Of a stretch of DNA of 64,000 nucleotides, positions 53,449-61,156 are shown one piece after another; the stretch's first letter is position 1, and each line of letters opens with the position of its first letter. The notes beneath the pieces were generated by a model, which saw nothing but the letters and a program-made list of their open reading frames with translations, did no database searches and was not told where the DNA came from. The stretch is from Paraburkholderia largidicola. GTDB lineage: Bacteria > Pseudomonadota > Gammaproteobacteria > Burkholderiales > Burkholderiaceae. Location of the stretch: NCBI RefSeq assembly GCF_013426895.1, contig NZ_AP023175.1, forward strand, positions 744,001-808,000, written 5' to 3'. The translations under genes and the position numbers were made by a program.

Positions 53449-54165
53449 CTACCGCTCTTCAGCCGCGCTGCTATCTACGCCGACGGGCATCGACTCCCAC
53501 GCCTGTTCGATCGCCTGAAGCGCGCTGAACACGATCGACCGGTTCAGCGCCGCGGCCAGCACGCCGTCTCGCTCGGCATAGGCTTCGCACAGGCGCTGAT
53601 GGTCGGAGCACGAACGCTGCAAACGCCCCGGCAACGACGTACTCAAACGGCGCAGACGGTTGGTCCGCATGCGCATCGAATCCAGCACTTCCTTGAAGAT
53701 GCCGTTGCCGCACACCCGAAGTTCTTCGTCGCGGAATGCGACATTTGCCCAGAAATAGCCGTCGACGTCGCCTTGCGAGGCGGCCTCTGCAAGATGGCCA
53801 TGGGCACGCCATAGCGCTTCGATGTCCGCGTCGGTGGCGCGTTCGGCGATGGCCGTCGATACCTGCGCGTAAAGAATCGCGCGCAACTGATAGATCTCGC
53901 GCACGTCCACCAGCTTGAGAGCCGACACCCGTGGACGTCTGCGCGGCGACCAGTCGACCAGTCCTTCGCGACTCAACGCGAACAGCGCTTCGCGCACCGG
54001 CGTGCGGCTGACGTTGAACCGTTTCGCGAGATCGACGGAGTTCAGATCGTCGCCCGGCGAAAGACGCCCTTCGATGATGCCGCGCGCCACCCAGTCGACG
54101 ATCTCACCGACACGCGACGATTCACCCTCTTCCTCGAGCTTGCTTCTGTCGACATTCTGATTCAC
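53449..54165 (-). CDS. GntR family regulator (FCD subfamily)
   Basis: A 238-aa regulator. Winged HTH about 20-85 (VARGIIEGRLSPGDDLNSVD, then FNVSRTPVREALFALSREGL) and an all-helical FCD ligand domain with the metal-binding type pattern about 95-220. The start is GTG 54165 with AAGGGGA upstream. It is divergent from the MmgE/PrpD gene, and two AGTGT-N2-ACACT palindromes lie in the gap, which fits the GTnnAC core preferred by FCD-type regulators. It probably represses both itself and the PrpD-like gene until a carboxylic acid ligand binds. Confidence 0.9.
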   Translation of the reverse strand: MNQNVDRSKLEEEGESSRVGEIVDWVARGIIEGRLSPGDDLNSVDLAKRFNVSRTPVREALFALSREGLVDWSPRRRPRVSALKLVDVREIYQLRAILYAQVSTAIAERATDADIEALWRAHGHLAEAASQGDVDGYFWANVAFRDEELRVCGNGIFKEVLDSMRMRTNRLRRLSTSLPGRLQRSCSDHQRLCEAYAERDGVLAAALNRSIVFSALQAIEQAWESMPVGVDSSAAEER

Positions 54166-54279
54166 CGCAGTTCCCCTTACGTCCGGGATCGCCGGCCCGG
54201 TTTCCGGCCGATTCTAGCAAACGGCCCTTGTTTCGACGGCGTGCCGCAAGCTGCCGCGCTTGCCTCGGCCCACCCTCAA

Positions 54280-54291
54280 AGTGTGCACACT
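54280..54291. promoter_or_regulatory. GntR operator candidate 1, AGTGTGCACACT
   Basis: A perfect 12-bp palindrome in the divergent gap between the GntR and MmgE/PrpD genes. The second copy is 62 bp away, about six helical turns, on the same face of DNA. Confidence 0.6.
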
Positions 54292-54339
54292 ACGTGTTAT
54301 GCACCTTGCGAAAACGTGTCTTCCGTCATTAAAATAGTC

Positions 54340-54355
54340 AAAGTGTCGACACTTT
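54340..54355. promoter_or_regulatory. GntR operator candidate 2, AAAGTGTCGACACTTT
   Basis: A perfect 16-bp palindrome with core AGTGT-CG-ACACT, the same arms as copy 1 with a different central dinucleotide. It lies about 90 bp upstream of the MmgE/PrpD start. Confidence 0.65.
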
Positions 54356-54446
54356 ACCCGTTTCAGATCATGGCACGACGACCGGAGAGACACGCATGTC
54401 CCGGTAGCCAGCCGCACCGAATAACAAACCTGAAGGAGACAATCCG

Positions 54447-55937
54447 ATGTCCGTCATCGACCGACGACGCTTTCTGAAAACCAGTGCCGTTGGAGCTTTG
54501 GCATCGGCGGCCGCCAGCAAGGCAGTATTCGCCGACTCGCCCGATACAGCCAACACGGCTTCCGCGCCTATGCCCGCCAGCAGCACGAATGCACGCCCGC
54601 CGAAAGTCACACGCATCCTCGCGGAGTACATCGTCAAGACGGACTACCAGGATCTGCCCGCGGCCGCCCGCAAAGAAGGCGTGCGAACCTTGATGAACTG
54701 GGTCGGCGTGGCTGTCGGCGGTTCGCACGACGAGACGGTGAACCGCGCGGTCGCCGCGCTCACGCCGTTCTCGGGGCCGCCGCAGGCCAACCTGCTGGGC
54801 CGCAGCGAGCGCTTCGACATCATGAACGCGGCGTTCATCAACGGCGTCAGCAGCCATATCTTCGACTACGACGACACGCATCTGAAGACGATCATTCACC
54901 CGGCGGGGCCCGTCGCCTCCGCCATTCTGGCGTACGCGCAATACCATCCCGTGTCGGGCAAGGACTTTCTGAATGCGCTCGTGCTCGGCGTCGAAACGGA
55001 ATTGCGGATCGGCAATGCGGTGTATCCCAATCACTACGATGTCGGCTGGCACATCACGGGCACCTGCGGCGTATTCGGCTCGGCGGCGGCAACGGGCAAG
55101 CTGATGGGGCTAAGCGTTCAGCAGATGGTGTGGGCGTTGGGTCTCGCGGCGTCGCAGCCGGTCGGCTTGCGCGAATCGTTTGGCTCGATGAACAAGAGCT
55201 TCAACCCGGGGCGCGCCGCTGCGAACGGCATCTTCGCGGCCCTGCTGGCCGCAAAGGACTACACCAGTTCGGATGGCATGATCGAAGCGAAACGGGGTTG
55301 GGCGAACACCATCAGCACCAAACAGGACTACCGCGAAATCACCGAAGGGCTGGGCACGCATTACGAATCGACGCTGAACACCTACAAGCCGTTTGCCTGC
55401 GGCATCGTCATTCATCCTTCCATCGACGCGGCAATCCAGCTTCGCAATCAATATCATCTGACGGCCGACCAGATCGACCATATCGACCTTCGCGTGCATC
55501 CGCTCGTCATCGAACTGACGGGCAAGAAGACGCCGCAGATCGGGCTCGAAGGCAAGTTCAGCATCTATCATGCGGTCGCGATTGCCGTGATCGACGGCGC
55601 GGGCGGCGAAAAGCAGTTCAGCGACGCGAAAGTGCGCGACCCGGTGACGGTTGCCTTGCGCGACAAGGTGAACGCAATCATCGACCCCGCGATCAAGCCG
55701 GAGCAGGTCGACATGACCATCACGCTCAAGGATGGCCGCAAGCTGCACAAGTTCATTCAGCATGCGATCGGCAGCACCGAGGTGCCGATGACCGATCAGC
55801 AACTCGAAAAGAAGTTTGCCGATCTCGCTGATGGCATTCTGTCGCCAACGCAAACTCGCGCCTTGATCGACAAGTGCTGGCACGTCGAGCAACTGGCCAG
55901 CGCGGGAGATATCGCATTGGCCGCGCTGCCGCAGTAG
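54447..55937 (+). CDS. MmgE/PrpD family protein with Tat-type signal
   Basis: A 496-aa protein. The N-terminus MSVIDRRRFLKTSAVGALAS is a twin-arginine signal (RRRFLK followed by a short hydrophobic stretch and an Ala-rich region ending in VFADS). The rest is MmgE/PrpD: SSHIFDYDDTHLKTIIHPAG, then GTCGVFGSAAATGKLMGL and YKPFACGIVIHPSIDA. PrpD is cytosolic methylcitrate dehydratase, so export is unusual; the mature enzyme would act on a carboxylic acid in the periplasm. AAGGAG precedes the ATG. Divergent from a GntR regulator with two operators between them. Tat export is inferred from the motif. Confidence 0.87.
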   Translation: MSVIDRRRFLKTSAVGALASAAASKAVFADSPDTANTASAPMPASSTNARPPKVTRILAEYIVKTDYQDLPAAARKEGVRTLMNWVGVAVGGSHDETVNRAVAALTPFSGPPQANLLGRSERFDIMNAAFINGVSSHIFDYDDTHLKTIIHPAGPVASAILAYAQYHPVSGKDFLNALVLGVETELRIGNAVYPNHYDVGWHITGTCGVFGSAAATGKLMGLSVQQMVWALGLAASQPVGLRESFGSMNKSFNPGRAAANGIFAALLAAKDYTSSDGMIEAKRGWANTISTKQDYREITEGLGTHYESTLNTYKPFACGIVIHPSIDAAIQLRNQYHLTADQIDHIDLRVHPLVIELTGKKTPQIGLEGKFSIYHAVAIAVIDGAGGEKQFSDAKVRDPVTVALRDKVNAIIDPAIKPEQVDMTITLKDGRKLHKFIQHAIGSTEVPMTDQQLEKKFADLADGILSPTQTRALIDKCWHVEQLASAGDIALAALPQ

Positions 55938-55950
55938 CTGATCGACACGT

Positions 55951-55974
55951 CGAACGCCTGAAACAGGGCGTTCG
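55951..55974. terminator. hairpin between convergent genes
   Basis: CGAACGCC pairs with GGCGTTCG around an 8-base loop. It lies just after the MmgE/PrpD stop and before the convergent MarR stop. No T run, so a bidirectional or Rho-assisted stop. Confidence 0.6.
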
Positions 55975-55989
55975 TCGCCTTGCCTGAAA

Positions 55990-56541
55990 TCAATCCTTCG
56001 CGGATCGCAGTTCCGCTTCCTCGCGCTCCTGATCGAGCATCGCGCGGGCCTGGTGCGTCAGCTTTTCCAGTATGCCCGGCAACAGGTCCCGCTCCGCCCG
56101 CGTCAGGCATGAAAGCAGGCGTGCGTTGCGCTCCTCGGCAACCGGGAACACCTGCGAAACGAGCGCCTTTCCGCTTTTGGTCAGCGTGATGATGACGCCA
56201 CGGCCATCGGACGCATCGGCTTCCCGTGCGAGCAGGCCGCGCTCTTCGAGGCTGCGCACCGTGCGGCTCGCCAGCCCTCGATCGAACTGCGCATGTTCGG
56301 CGAGGCGGTTCATCGACATGCCTCGCTTGCCGTGCAGCAGAGCGATACAGCGCCATTCGTTCATCGTGAGACCGAACCGGAGTTCATACGCACTCGACGA
56401 ACCCTTGGTGTAGATGTTCGAGAGTTGGCGCAACTGAAACGAGACCAGGTCGCGCAAATCACCCAACGCAGCCTGACTCTCGGCATGCGAGCCCGCGCTC
56501 TCACCTGGCTGCCCTCTTCCTTTTTTAATCGTCGTTCCCAC
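55990..56541 (-). CDS. MarR family transcriptional regulator
   Basis: A 183-aa winged-HTH regulator. LTMNEWRCIALLHGKRGMSM, then DRGLASRTVRSLEERGLLA and a wing with DGRGVIITLTKSGKAL define the fold (about 60-145); N- and C-terminal helices form the dimer. The start is GTG 56541 with GGAGG just upstream. A TGAC-N2-CGTCACGCAT site lies about 50 bp upstream of the start, and nearly the same sequence is found upstream of the enoyl-CoA hydratase at 58367, so the protein likely represses itself and the catabolic cluster and is released by a CoA thioester or acid. Confidence 0.9.
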   Translation of the reverse strand: MGTTIKKGRGQPGESAGSHAESQAALGDLRDLVSFQLRQLSNIYTKGSSSAYELRFGLTMNEWRCIALLHGKRGMSMNRLAEHAQFDRGLASRTVRSLEERGLLAREADASDGRGVIITLTKSGKALVSQVFPVAEERNARLLSCLTRAERDLLPGILEKLTHQARAMLDQEREEAELRSAKD

Positions 56542-56588
56542 ATTTCCTCCGCCGGACTTCGCTCAACGCGGCTGTGCGCAACTTACAT

Positions 56589-56604
56589 GACAACGTCACG
56601 CATT
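56589..56604. promoter_or_regulatory. MarR operator candidate TGACAACGTCACGCAT
   Basis: Lies about 50 bp upstream of the MarR start. It shares 14 of 16 bases with TGACTTCGTCACGCAT at 58281-58296 upstream of the enoyl-CoA hydratase operon. Confidence 0.55.
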
Positions 56605-56689
56605 TTAGCAGAAGGGCCTGCCTGGTCCGCGTCCGTGTGAGGCCGATACGACGCGGAGGGATTCGGAGATCGACGGACTCACGCGGTTG

Positions 56690-57076
56690 TTAAACGGCAC
56701 CAGGCGCAACGGCAAAAACCGCGCTCGCTGTCGCGACCACGTCGTCATCGCCGTTACGCGCTTCGGCTTCGCAGAACGCGAGCGTACGGCCGCAGCGGCG
56801 CACCCGCGCATGCACGGCAATGCGGCCGCGCGCGGGCTTCAGGTAGTTGACGGTGAGGCTGGCGGTGCCGAGATTGTCGACGCGGCCACTCGTGCGCACG
56901 GCCATTCCCATCGACGTATCGAGCAGCGCGGCGAGCAGGCCGCCGTGCGCGTTGCCATGGCGGTTCGCATGACGCGCCCGAACGTAGCAGGCGAGCGTTG
57001 TCCAGCCTTCGCCGTGATCGACCAGTTCGAAACCCTGATCGAGGCAAAACTCCGATTCGATTGCGAGCGTGCTCAT
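56690..57076 (-). CDS. PaaI-like hotdog-fold thioesterase
   Basis: A 128-aa acyl-CoA thioesterase. The hotdog signature HGNAHGGLLAALLDTSMGMA is followed by LTVNYLKPARGRIAVHARV. The ATG at 57076 overlaps the lyase stop by four bases, so the two genes are translationally coupled. It would hydrolyse or proofread CoA esters in the cluster. A longer frame extends upstream across the lyase gene but has no family resemblance. Confidence 0.88.
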   Translation of the reverse strand: MSTLAIESEFCLDQGFELVDHGEGWTTLACYVRARHANRHGNAHGGLLAALLDTSMGMAVRTSGRVDNLGTASLTVNYLKPARGRIAVHARVRRCGRTLAFCEAEARNGDDDVVATASAVFAVAPGAV

Positions 57077-58023
57077 GTGGCGCTCGCCTGCGCGACGCTG
57101 CGCGTGAGTAACGGATTCAGACCCGTACGCGCGACCCGGCTCGCGAGCGTGCGGCCCAGCGCGTTTTCGCAAGCCCCGGAGGCTTCCATCATCGCGGCGA
57201 GGTCGATGCCCGTGTCCACACCCATGGTTTCCAGCACGTTCACGAAATCTTCGGTGCACACGTTGCCCGTCACGCCACCGCCGTACTTGACCTTGGCGGG
57301 GTGACCGCCCACGCCGCCGAACGCCACGTCGTAATGACGCACGCCTGCCTCGAACGCGGCGAGGTAATTGACGATGCCGGTACCCCGCGTATCGTGGAAA
57401 TGCGCGATGGCGTGTACGTCGGGGAACACACGCAACATCTCGCGAAAGAGGCGTTGCGTAGCGGCTTGCGTCGCAACGCCGATCGTGTCGCCAAGCGTCA
57501 CGTGGCGCACGCCGAGCGTCGCAAAGCGCTCCACATCGGCGAGCACACTTGCCTCGTCGATCTCGCCTTCGAATGGACAGCCAAATGCAACCGAGATCGT
57601 GCCGATCATACGAAAGCGCCCTCGTGCGGCAGTCGCCATCGCTTCGATGCGCGTCCACTGATCCGCGCGCGACTGCTTCAGGTTGCGAAGCGAGTGTGCC
57701 TCGCTCGCCGAAACCAGCAGACTGATTTCGTTTGCGCCAAAGCCTGCATCGAGATCCGTCAGCGCGCGCTCGACCGCGCGGACGTTTGCGCACGTCGCCT
57801 TGTAGTACACGCCATCGATGCGCGGCAATGCCTCCAGCACCGCGCTCGCGTCCGCGAACTGCGGGACGACGGTCGGGTTGGAATACGACGTGGCTTCCAC
57901 CCGAGCAAATCCGGCCCGCGCAAAGCGATCGATCAACTCGACCTTTTGCGCTGTCGGGATGAATCCGGTTTCATGCTGGAGCCCGTCGCGGGCGAAACAT
58001 TCACACAGTGTCAGGTCGGACAT
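57073..58023 (-). CDS. HMG-CoA lyase-like aldolase (DRE-TIM metallolyase)
   Basis: A 316-aa TIM-barrel lyase. ARDGLQHETGFIPT holds the R-D-G-x-Q-x-E metal/substrate motif, HFHDTRGTG the metal-binding His pair, and TGNVCTEDFVN the usual C-terminal region. The HMG-CoA lyase catalytic Cys, normally in a GGxGGCP loop, is His here (GGVGGHPAKVKYGG), so the protein may act on a different hydroxyacyl-CoA or with altered chemistry. It starts 344 bp from the divergent enoyl-CoA hydratase and shares the operator region. The thioesterase follows with a 4-base overlap. Confidence 0.85.
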   Translation of the reverse strand: MSDLTLCECFARDGLQHETGFIPTAQKVELIDRFARAGFARVEATSYSNPTVVPQFADASAVLEALPRIDGVYYKATCANVRAVERALTDLDAGFGANEISLLVSASEAHSLRNLKQSRADQWTRIEAMATAARGRFRMIGTISVAFGCPFEGEIDEASVLADVERFATLGVRHVTLGDTIGVATQAATQRLFREMLRVFPDVHAIAHFHDTRGTGIVNYLAAFEAGVRHYDVAFGGVGGHPAKVKYGGGVTGNVCTEDFVNVLETMGVDTGIDLAAMMEASGACENALGRTLASRVARTGLNPLLTRSVAQASAT

Positions 58024-58366
58024 GGTTCGCGGTGTATCGAAGATAGTTGACTTTCGGGAAAATCAAAACATTATTGTGATTCATTGTCAACTAAATATCG
58101 CGATACTTTCGTCGCACCAATCCCGTCATGTGGCGCCGAAAATTCTCACTCAACTTATTGTTTTATATAGATTTTAACTCAACATTCCCGACTGCGATGC
58201 CGATCAGGAAATCAGCAAAAAGCGCCGTATCAATGAACCGCATGCGTGACAACTGCTTGTCACAATCACGCATATTTGTTTGACTTCGTCACGCATCCTG
58301 TTTTACTCTTGATCTATCGCGCCGCCACAGCAGGCGCATTCAGTCATCATCTTCGCAAGGCCGTAT
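58024..58366. promoter_or_regulatory. AT-rich divergent regulatory region of the CoA catabolic cluster
   Basis: It contains an inverted pair TAGTTGAC (58044-58051) / GTCAACTA (58086-58093), the palindrome TATCGCGATA, a perfect 7-4-7 dyad GTGACAA-CTGC-TTGTCAC (58246-58263) and TGACTTCGTCACGCAT (58281-58296). The last is shared with the MarR promoter. It separates the lyase/thioesterase genes (leftward) from the hydratase operon (rightward) and is the most AT-rich stretch in this part of the window. Confidence 0.65.
58281..58296. promoter_or_regulatory. MarR operator candidate TGACTTCGTCACGCAT
   Basis: Matches the site upstream of the MarR gene at 14 of 16 positions and ends 70 bp before the hydratase ATG. 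Complementary arms ATGCGTGAC at 58242-58250 and a further TCACGCAT at 58265-58272 suggest several binding positions. Confidence 0.55.
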
Positions 58367-59131
58367 ATGACGATCTCCCCTTGCCTCCTCGTTGAAGACC
58401 GCGCCGGCGTGCGCGTGCTGACGATGAGCCGCCCCGAGAAGCGCAACGCGCTCAACAACGAACTTACGCAGTCGCTGCTCGACGCCCTGCAGTCCGCGGA
58501 CCGTGACCCTTCCGTTAAGGCGCTGGTGCTCGCCGGCGCGGGCAAGGCATTTTGCGCGGGCGCCGACATCAACGAATTCGGCGGCTTCGTCAACACGGGC
58601 GACTCCGTGAACGCCGCGCAAGCCGCGCTGAATCGCGCGCACCTCACCACCAATCTGCATCGCGTGTTCTCGCAGATCAGCAAACCCGTCATCGGCGCGG
58701 CGCAAGGCTATGCGATGGGCGGCGGCGCAGGGCTCGCGCTTGCCTGCGACATGCTGGTGGCGGGCGAGACCCTGAAGCTCGGCTATCCGGAACTGAAGCA
58801 CGGCATCGTGGCCGCTATCGTGATGGCGAACCTCGTACGCCAGGTAGGCCGCAAGACGGCTTTCGAACTGGTCTCGCTGGGCGAGCCAGTGGATGCGCTG
58901 CGCGCGCTGTCGCTGGGGCTCGCCAATCGCGTCGTTTCCGACGACTCCCTGATCGACACCGCCGTCGGCATTGCCGAACGCCTCGCGTCCTTCGATGCGC
59001 CTGCCATGGCGGCTACCAAGCGGCTGTTCCATCGCGTGGCCGATCTCTCGCTGCAACAGGCACTCGACGCATCGCTCGACACGAACCTGATGATGCGCAG
59101 CTTCCGTCAGAACCGGGCGGAGCAGCAATGA
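58367..59131 (+). CDS. enoyl-CoA hydratase/isomerase family protein
   Basis: A 254-aa crotonase-fold enzyme. The oxyanion holes GAGKAFCAGADINEF and AQGYAMGGGAGLALACDML are intact, and the catalytic Glu lies in LGYPELKHGIV. A C-terminal ATKRLFHRVADLSLQQAL helix closes the active site. It heads the operon with the CoA transferase, a second hydratase, the ligase and the MFS transporter. The next gene overlaps by four bases (ATGA). It likely hydrates or isomerises an acyl-CoA intermediate. Confidence 0.92.
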   Translation: MTISPCLLVEDRAGVRVLTMSRPEKRNALNNELTQSLLDALQSADRDPSVKALVLAGAGKAFCAGADINEFGGFVNTGDSVNAAQAALNRAHLTTNLHRVFSQISKPVIGAAQGYAMGGGAGLALACDMLVAGETLKLGYPELKHGIVAAIVMANLVRQVGRKTAFELVSLGEPVDALRALSLGLANRVVSDDSLIDTAVGIAERLASFDAPAMAATKRLFHRVADLSLQQALDASLDTNLMMRSFRQNRAEQQ

Positions 59132-60327
59132 CCACGACGCCGATCAAGCCGCTCGCCAACGTCACGGTGGTCGAGCTTGCGCGTGTGCTCGCCTGCCCGT
59201 TCGCGGACATGATCCTGGCCGAACTGGGCGCCACCGTCATCAAGATCGAGCAACCGGGCGGCGGCGACGAAACGCGCAGCTTCGAGCCGCAAGTCGGCGA
59301 CGAATCGGCGTATTTCTTCGCCTGCAACCGCGGCAAGCAATCGGTGACGGCGAATCTCAAGACCGAGGCCGGGCGGCGCATCGTGCGCGACCTGACGCAG
59401 AGCGCCGACATCTTCATCGAGAACTTCCCCGTGGGGTCGCTGGCGCGCTACGGTCTCGATCACACGGCATTGCGTGCCGCGAACGAGCGGCTCATTTACG
59501 TGTCGTGCACCGGCTTCGGCCAAACAGGTCCATACGCCGCGCGCAAAGGCTACGACACCGTTTTCCAGGCGATGGGCGGCCTGATGAGCCTGACGGGCGA
59601 GCGCGGCGGCGGCCCCGTCAAACCCGGTTTGCCCATCGCCGATCTGACCTCGGGCATGTGGATCGCGATCGGTCTGCTGTCCGCGCTCAATGGCCGGGCG
59701 CTCACGGGTCAAGGCTGTCATATCGACTTCTCGATGCTCGACGGTCAGGTGAGTCTGCTCACGCTCGCGGCGGGTCGCTACTTTGCGCTGGGCGAAGTGC
59801 CGCCGCGACTCGGCACCGAGCATCCGGGCCGCGTGCCGTCGGCCACGTTCGCATGCAGCGACGGCGCGTTCGTCCACATCACATGCAGCGATCAGCACTG
59901 GCTGCCGCTTTGCCAACTGCTTGGACTCGACGCGCTCGCCAGCGACGCGACGCTCGCCACCAACGCGGGACGCGTGGCGCATCGTGAACGTGTGATGAGC
60001 ACGCTGACGCAAGCCATTTCAGGCTGGACGCGAAAGGCATTGTGCGAAGCCTGCGATGCCGCGGGCGTGCCGGCGGGACCGATTCAGAACGTCGCCGAAG
60101 TGCTCGCCGATCCGCATGTGAACGCGCGCGGCATGGTGAGCGCGTTCGAACATCCGTCTATCGGCACGTTCGGCGCATTGCCGCTGCCCTTCAAGTTCGA
60201 CGGTTTCGCCGACCCGCAGGTCGCGCGGCCGCCGCTGCTCGGCGAGCACACGGAACAGGTGTTGCGCGAACGGCTGGGATACGACGAAGCGCACATTGCG
60301 GCGCTGCGCCGCGACGGCGCGATCTGA
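59128..60327 (+). CDS. CaiB/BaiF family CoA transferase
   Basis: A 399-aa class III CoA transferase. VTVVELARVLACPFADMILA and GATVIKIEQPGGGDETRS match the family start; the catalytic Asp is in PGLPIADLTSGMW. The C-terminal part carries ITCSDQHWLPLCQLLGL and GAFPLPFKF-like sequence. The start is coupled to the upstream hydratase through a 4-base overlap. It would move CoA from one thioester to an incoming acid, giving an alternative to the ATP-dependent ligase two genes later. Confidence 0.92.
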   Translation: MTTTPIKPLANVTVVELARVLACPFADMILAELGATVIKIEQPGGGDETRSFEPQVGDESAYFFACNRGKQSVTANLKTEAGRRIVRDLTQSADIFIENFPVGSLARYGLDHTALRAANERLIYVSCTGFGQTGPYAARKGYDTVFQAMGGLMSLTGERGGGPVKPGLPIADLTSGMWIAIGLLSALNGRALTGQGCHIDFSMLDGQVSLLTLAAGRYFALGEVPPRLGTEHPGRVPSATFACSDGAFVHITCSDQHWLPLCQLLGLDALASDATLATNAGRVAHRERVMSTLTQAISGWTRKALCEACDAAGVPAGPIQNVAEVLADPHVNARGMVSAFEHPSIGTFGALPLPFKFDGFADPQVARPPLLGEHTEQVLRERLGYDEAHIAALRRDGAI

Positions 60328-60361
60328 TGCTGTGCACGAGATACGACATCAAGGGAACACG

Positions 60362-61156
60362 ATGACACATGACGAAACGTTGATCGTCGAGCGCCGCGAA
60401 GGCGTGGCCGAGATCATCCTGAACCGGCCGGCGCAGCGCAACGCGCTGAACGCGGCCATGTGCGACGCACTGCGCGCCGCCGCCGTCACGCTGCGTGACG
60501 ACGATGCGATCCGCTGCGTGATCGTGCGCGCCAACGGCCCGGTATTCTGCGCGGGTGCGGACCTGAAAGAGCGCAAGGAGATGGGCATCGACGAAGTCCG
60601 CGCACGCCGCCTCAAGGCATTCGCCGCGTACGATGCAATCGAGAAAATCGGCAAACCATGCATCGCGCTGGTGGAAGGCGCGGCCGTGGGCTCCGGCGGC
60701 GAGATCGCAATGGCGTGCGATTTCATCATCGCAACCGAAAACGCGAGCTTTCGCACGCCGGAAGCGCTGTGGGGCACGGTTGGCGCGACGCAGCGCCTGC
60801 CGCGCGCGGTGGGCAAGCGGCTCGCGAAAGACATGGCCTACACGGGCCGCACGCTTTCCGTGCAGGAGGCGCTGCAGGCGGGACTCGTCTCGCGCATCGT
60901 CTCGGCCGCTGAAGCCTTGACCACCATCCGGCAGATGGCAAGCGATATCGCCGCCGCCCCGCCGCTCGCGATGCGTCTCACACGCGATTGCATCGACCGG
61001 GGTGTGGAAAGCGACCCGGCAGGCGCGCTGGCGATCGAAATGCTCGCCATCGACACCTTGCTGCAAACGTCGGACTGGAAGCAGTCTATTTCGACCTTCG
61101 GCGAGAACACGGAACGTGCCGTACAGCAAGATCAGAACGGAGCCCGCCATGCGTGA
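60362..61156 (+). CDS. enoyl-CoA hydratase/isomerase family protein, second copy
   Basis: A 264-aa crotonase-fold enzyme. Oxyanion hole residues are in ANGPVFCAGADLKERKEM and VEGAAVGSGGEIAMACDFI, and the catalytic Glu in FRTPEALWGTVGATQRL. ATG 60362 with CAAGGGAA is used; the frame is open 66 bases earlier without a site. The C-terminus overlaps the ligase start by 8 bases. Sequence divergence from the first hydratase suggests a different step or chain type, for example AUH-like methylglutaconyl-CoA hydratase; assignment is uncertain. Confidence 0.92.
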   Translation: MTHDETLIVERREGVAEIILNRPAQRNALNAAMCDALRAAAVTLRDDDAIRCVIVRANGPVFCAGADLKERKEMGIDEVRARRLKAFAAYDAIEKIGKPCIALVEGAAVGSGGEIAMACDFIIATENASFRTPEALWGTVGATQRLPRAVGKRLAKDMAYTGRTLSVQEALQAGLVSRIVSAAEALTTIRQMASDIAAAPPLAMRLTRDCIDRGVESDPAGALAIEMLAIDTLLQTSDWKQSISTFGENTERAVQQDQNGARHA

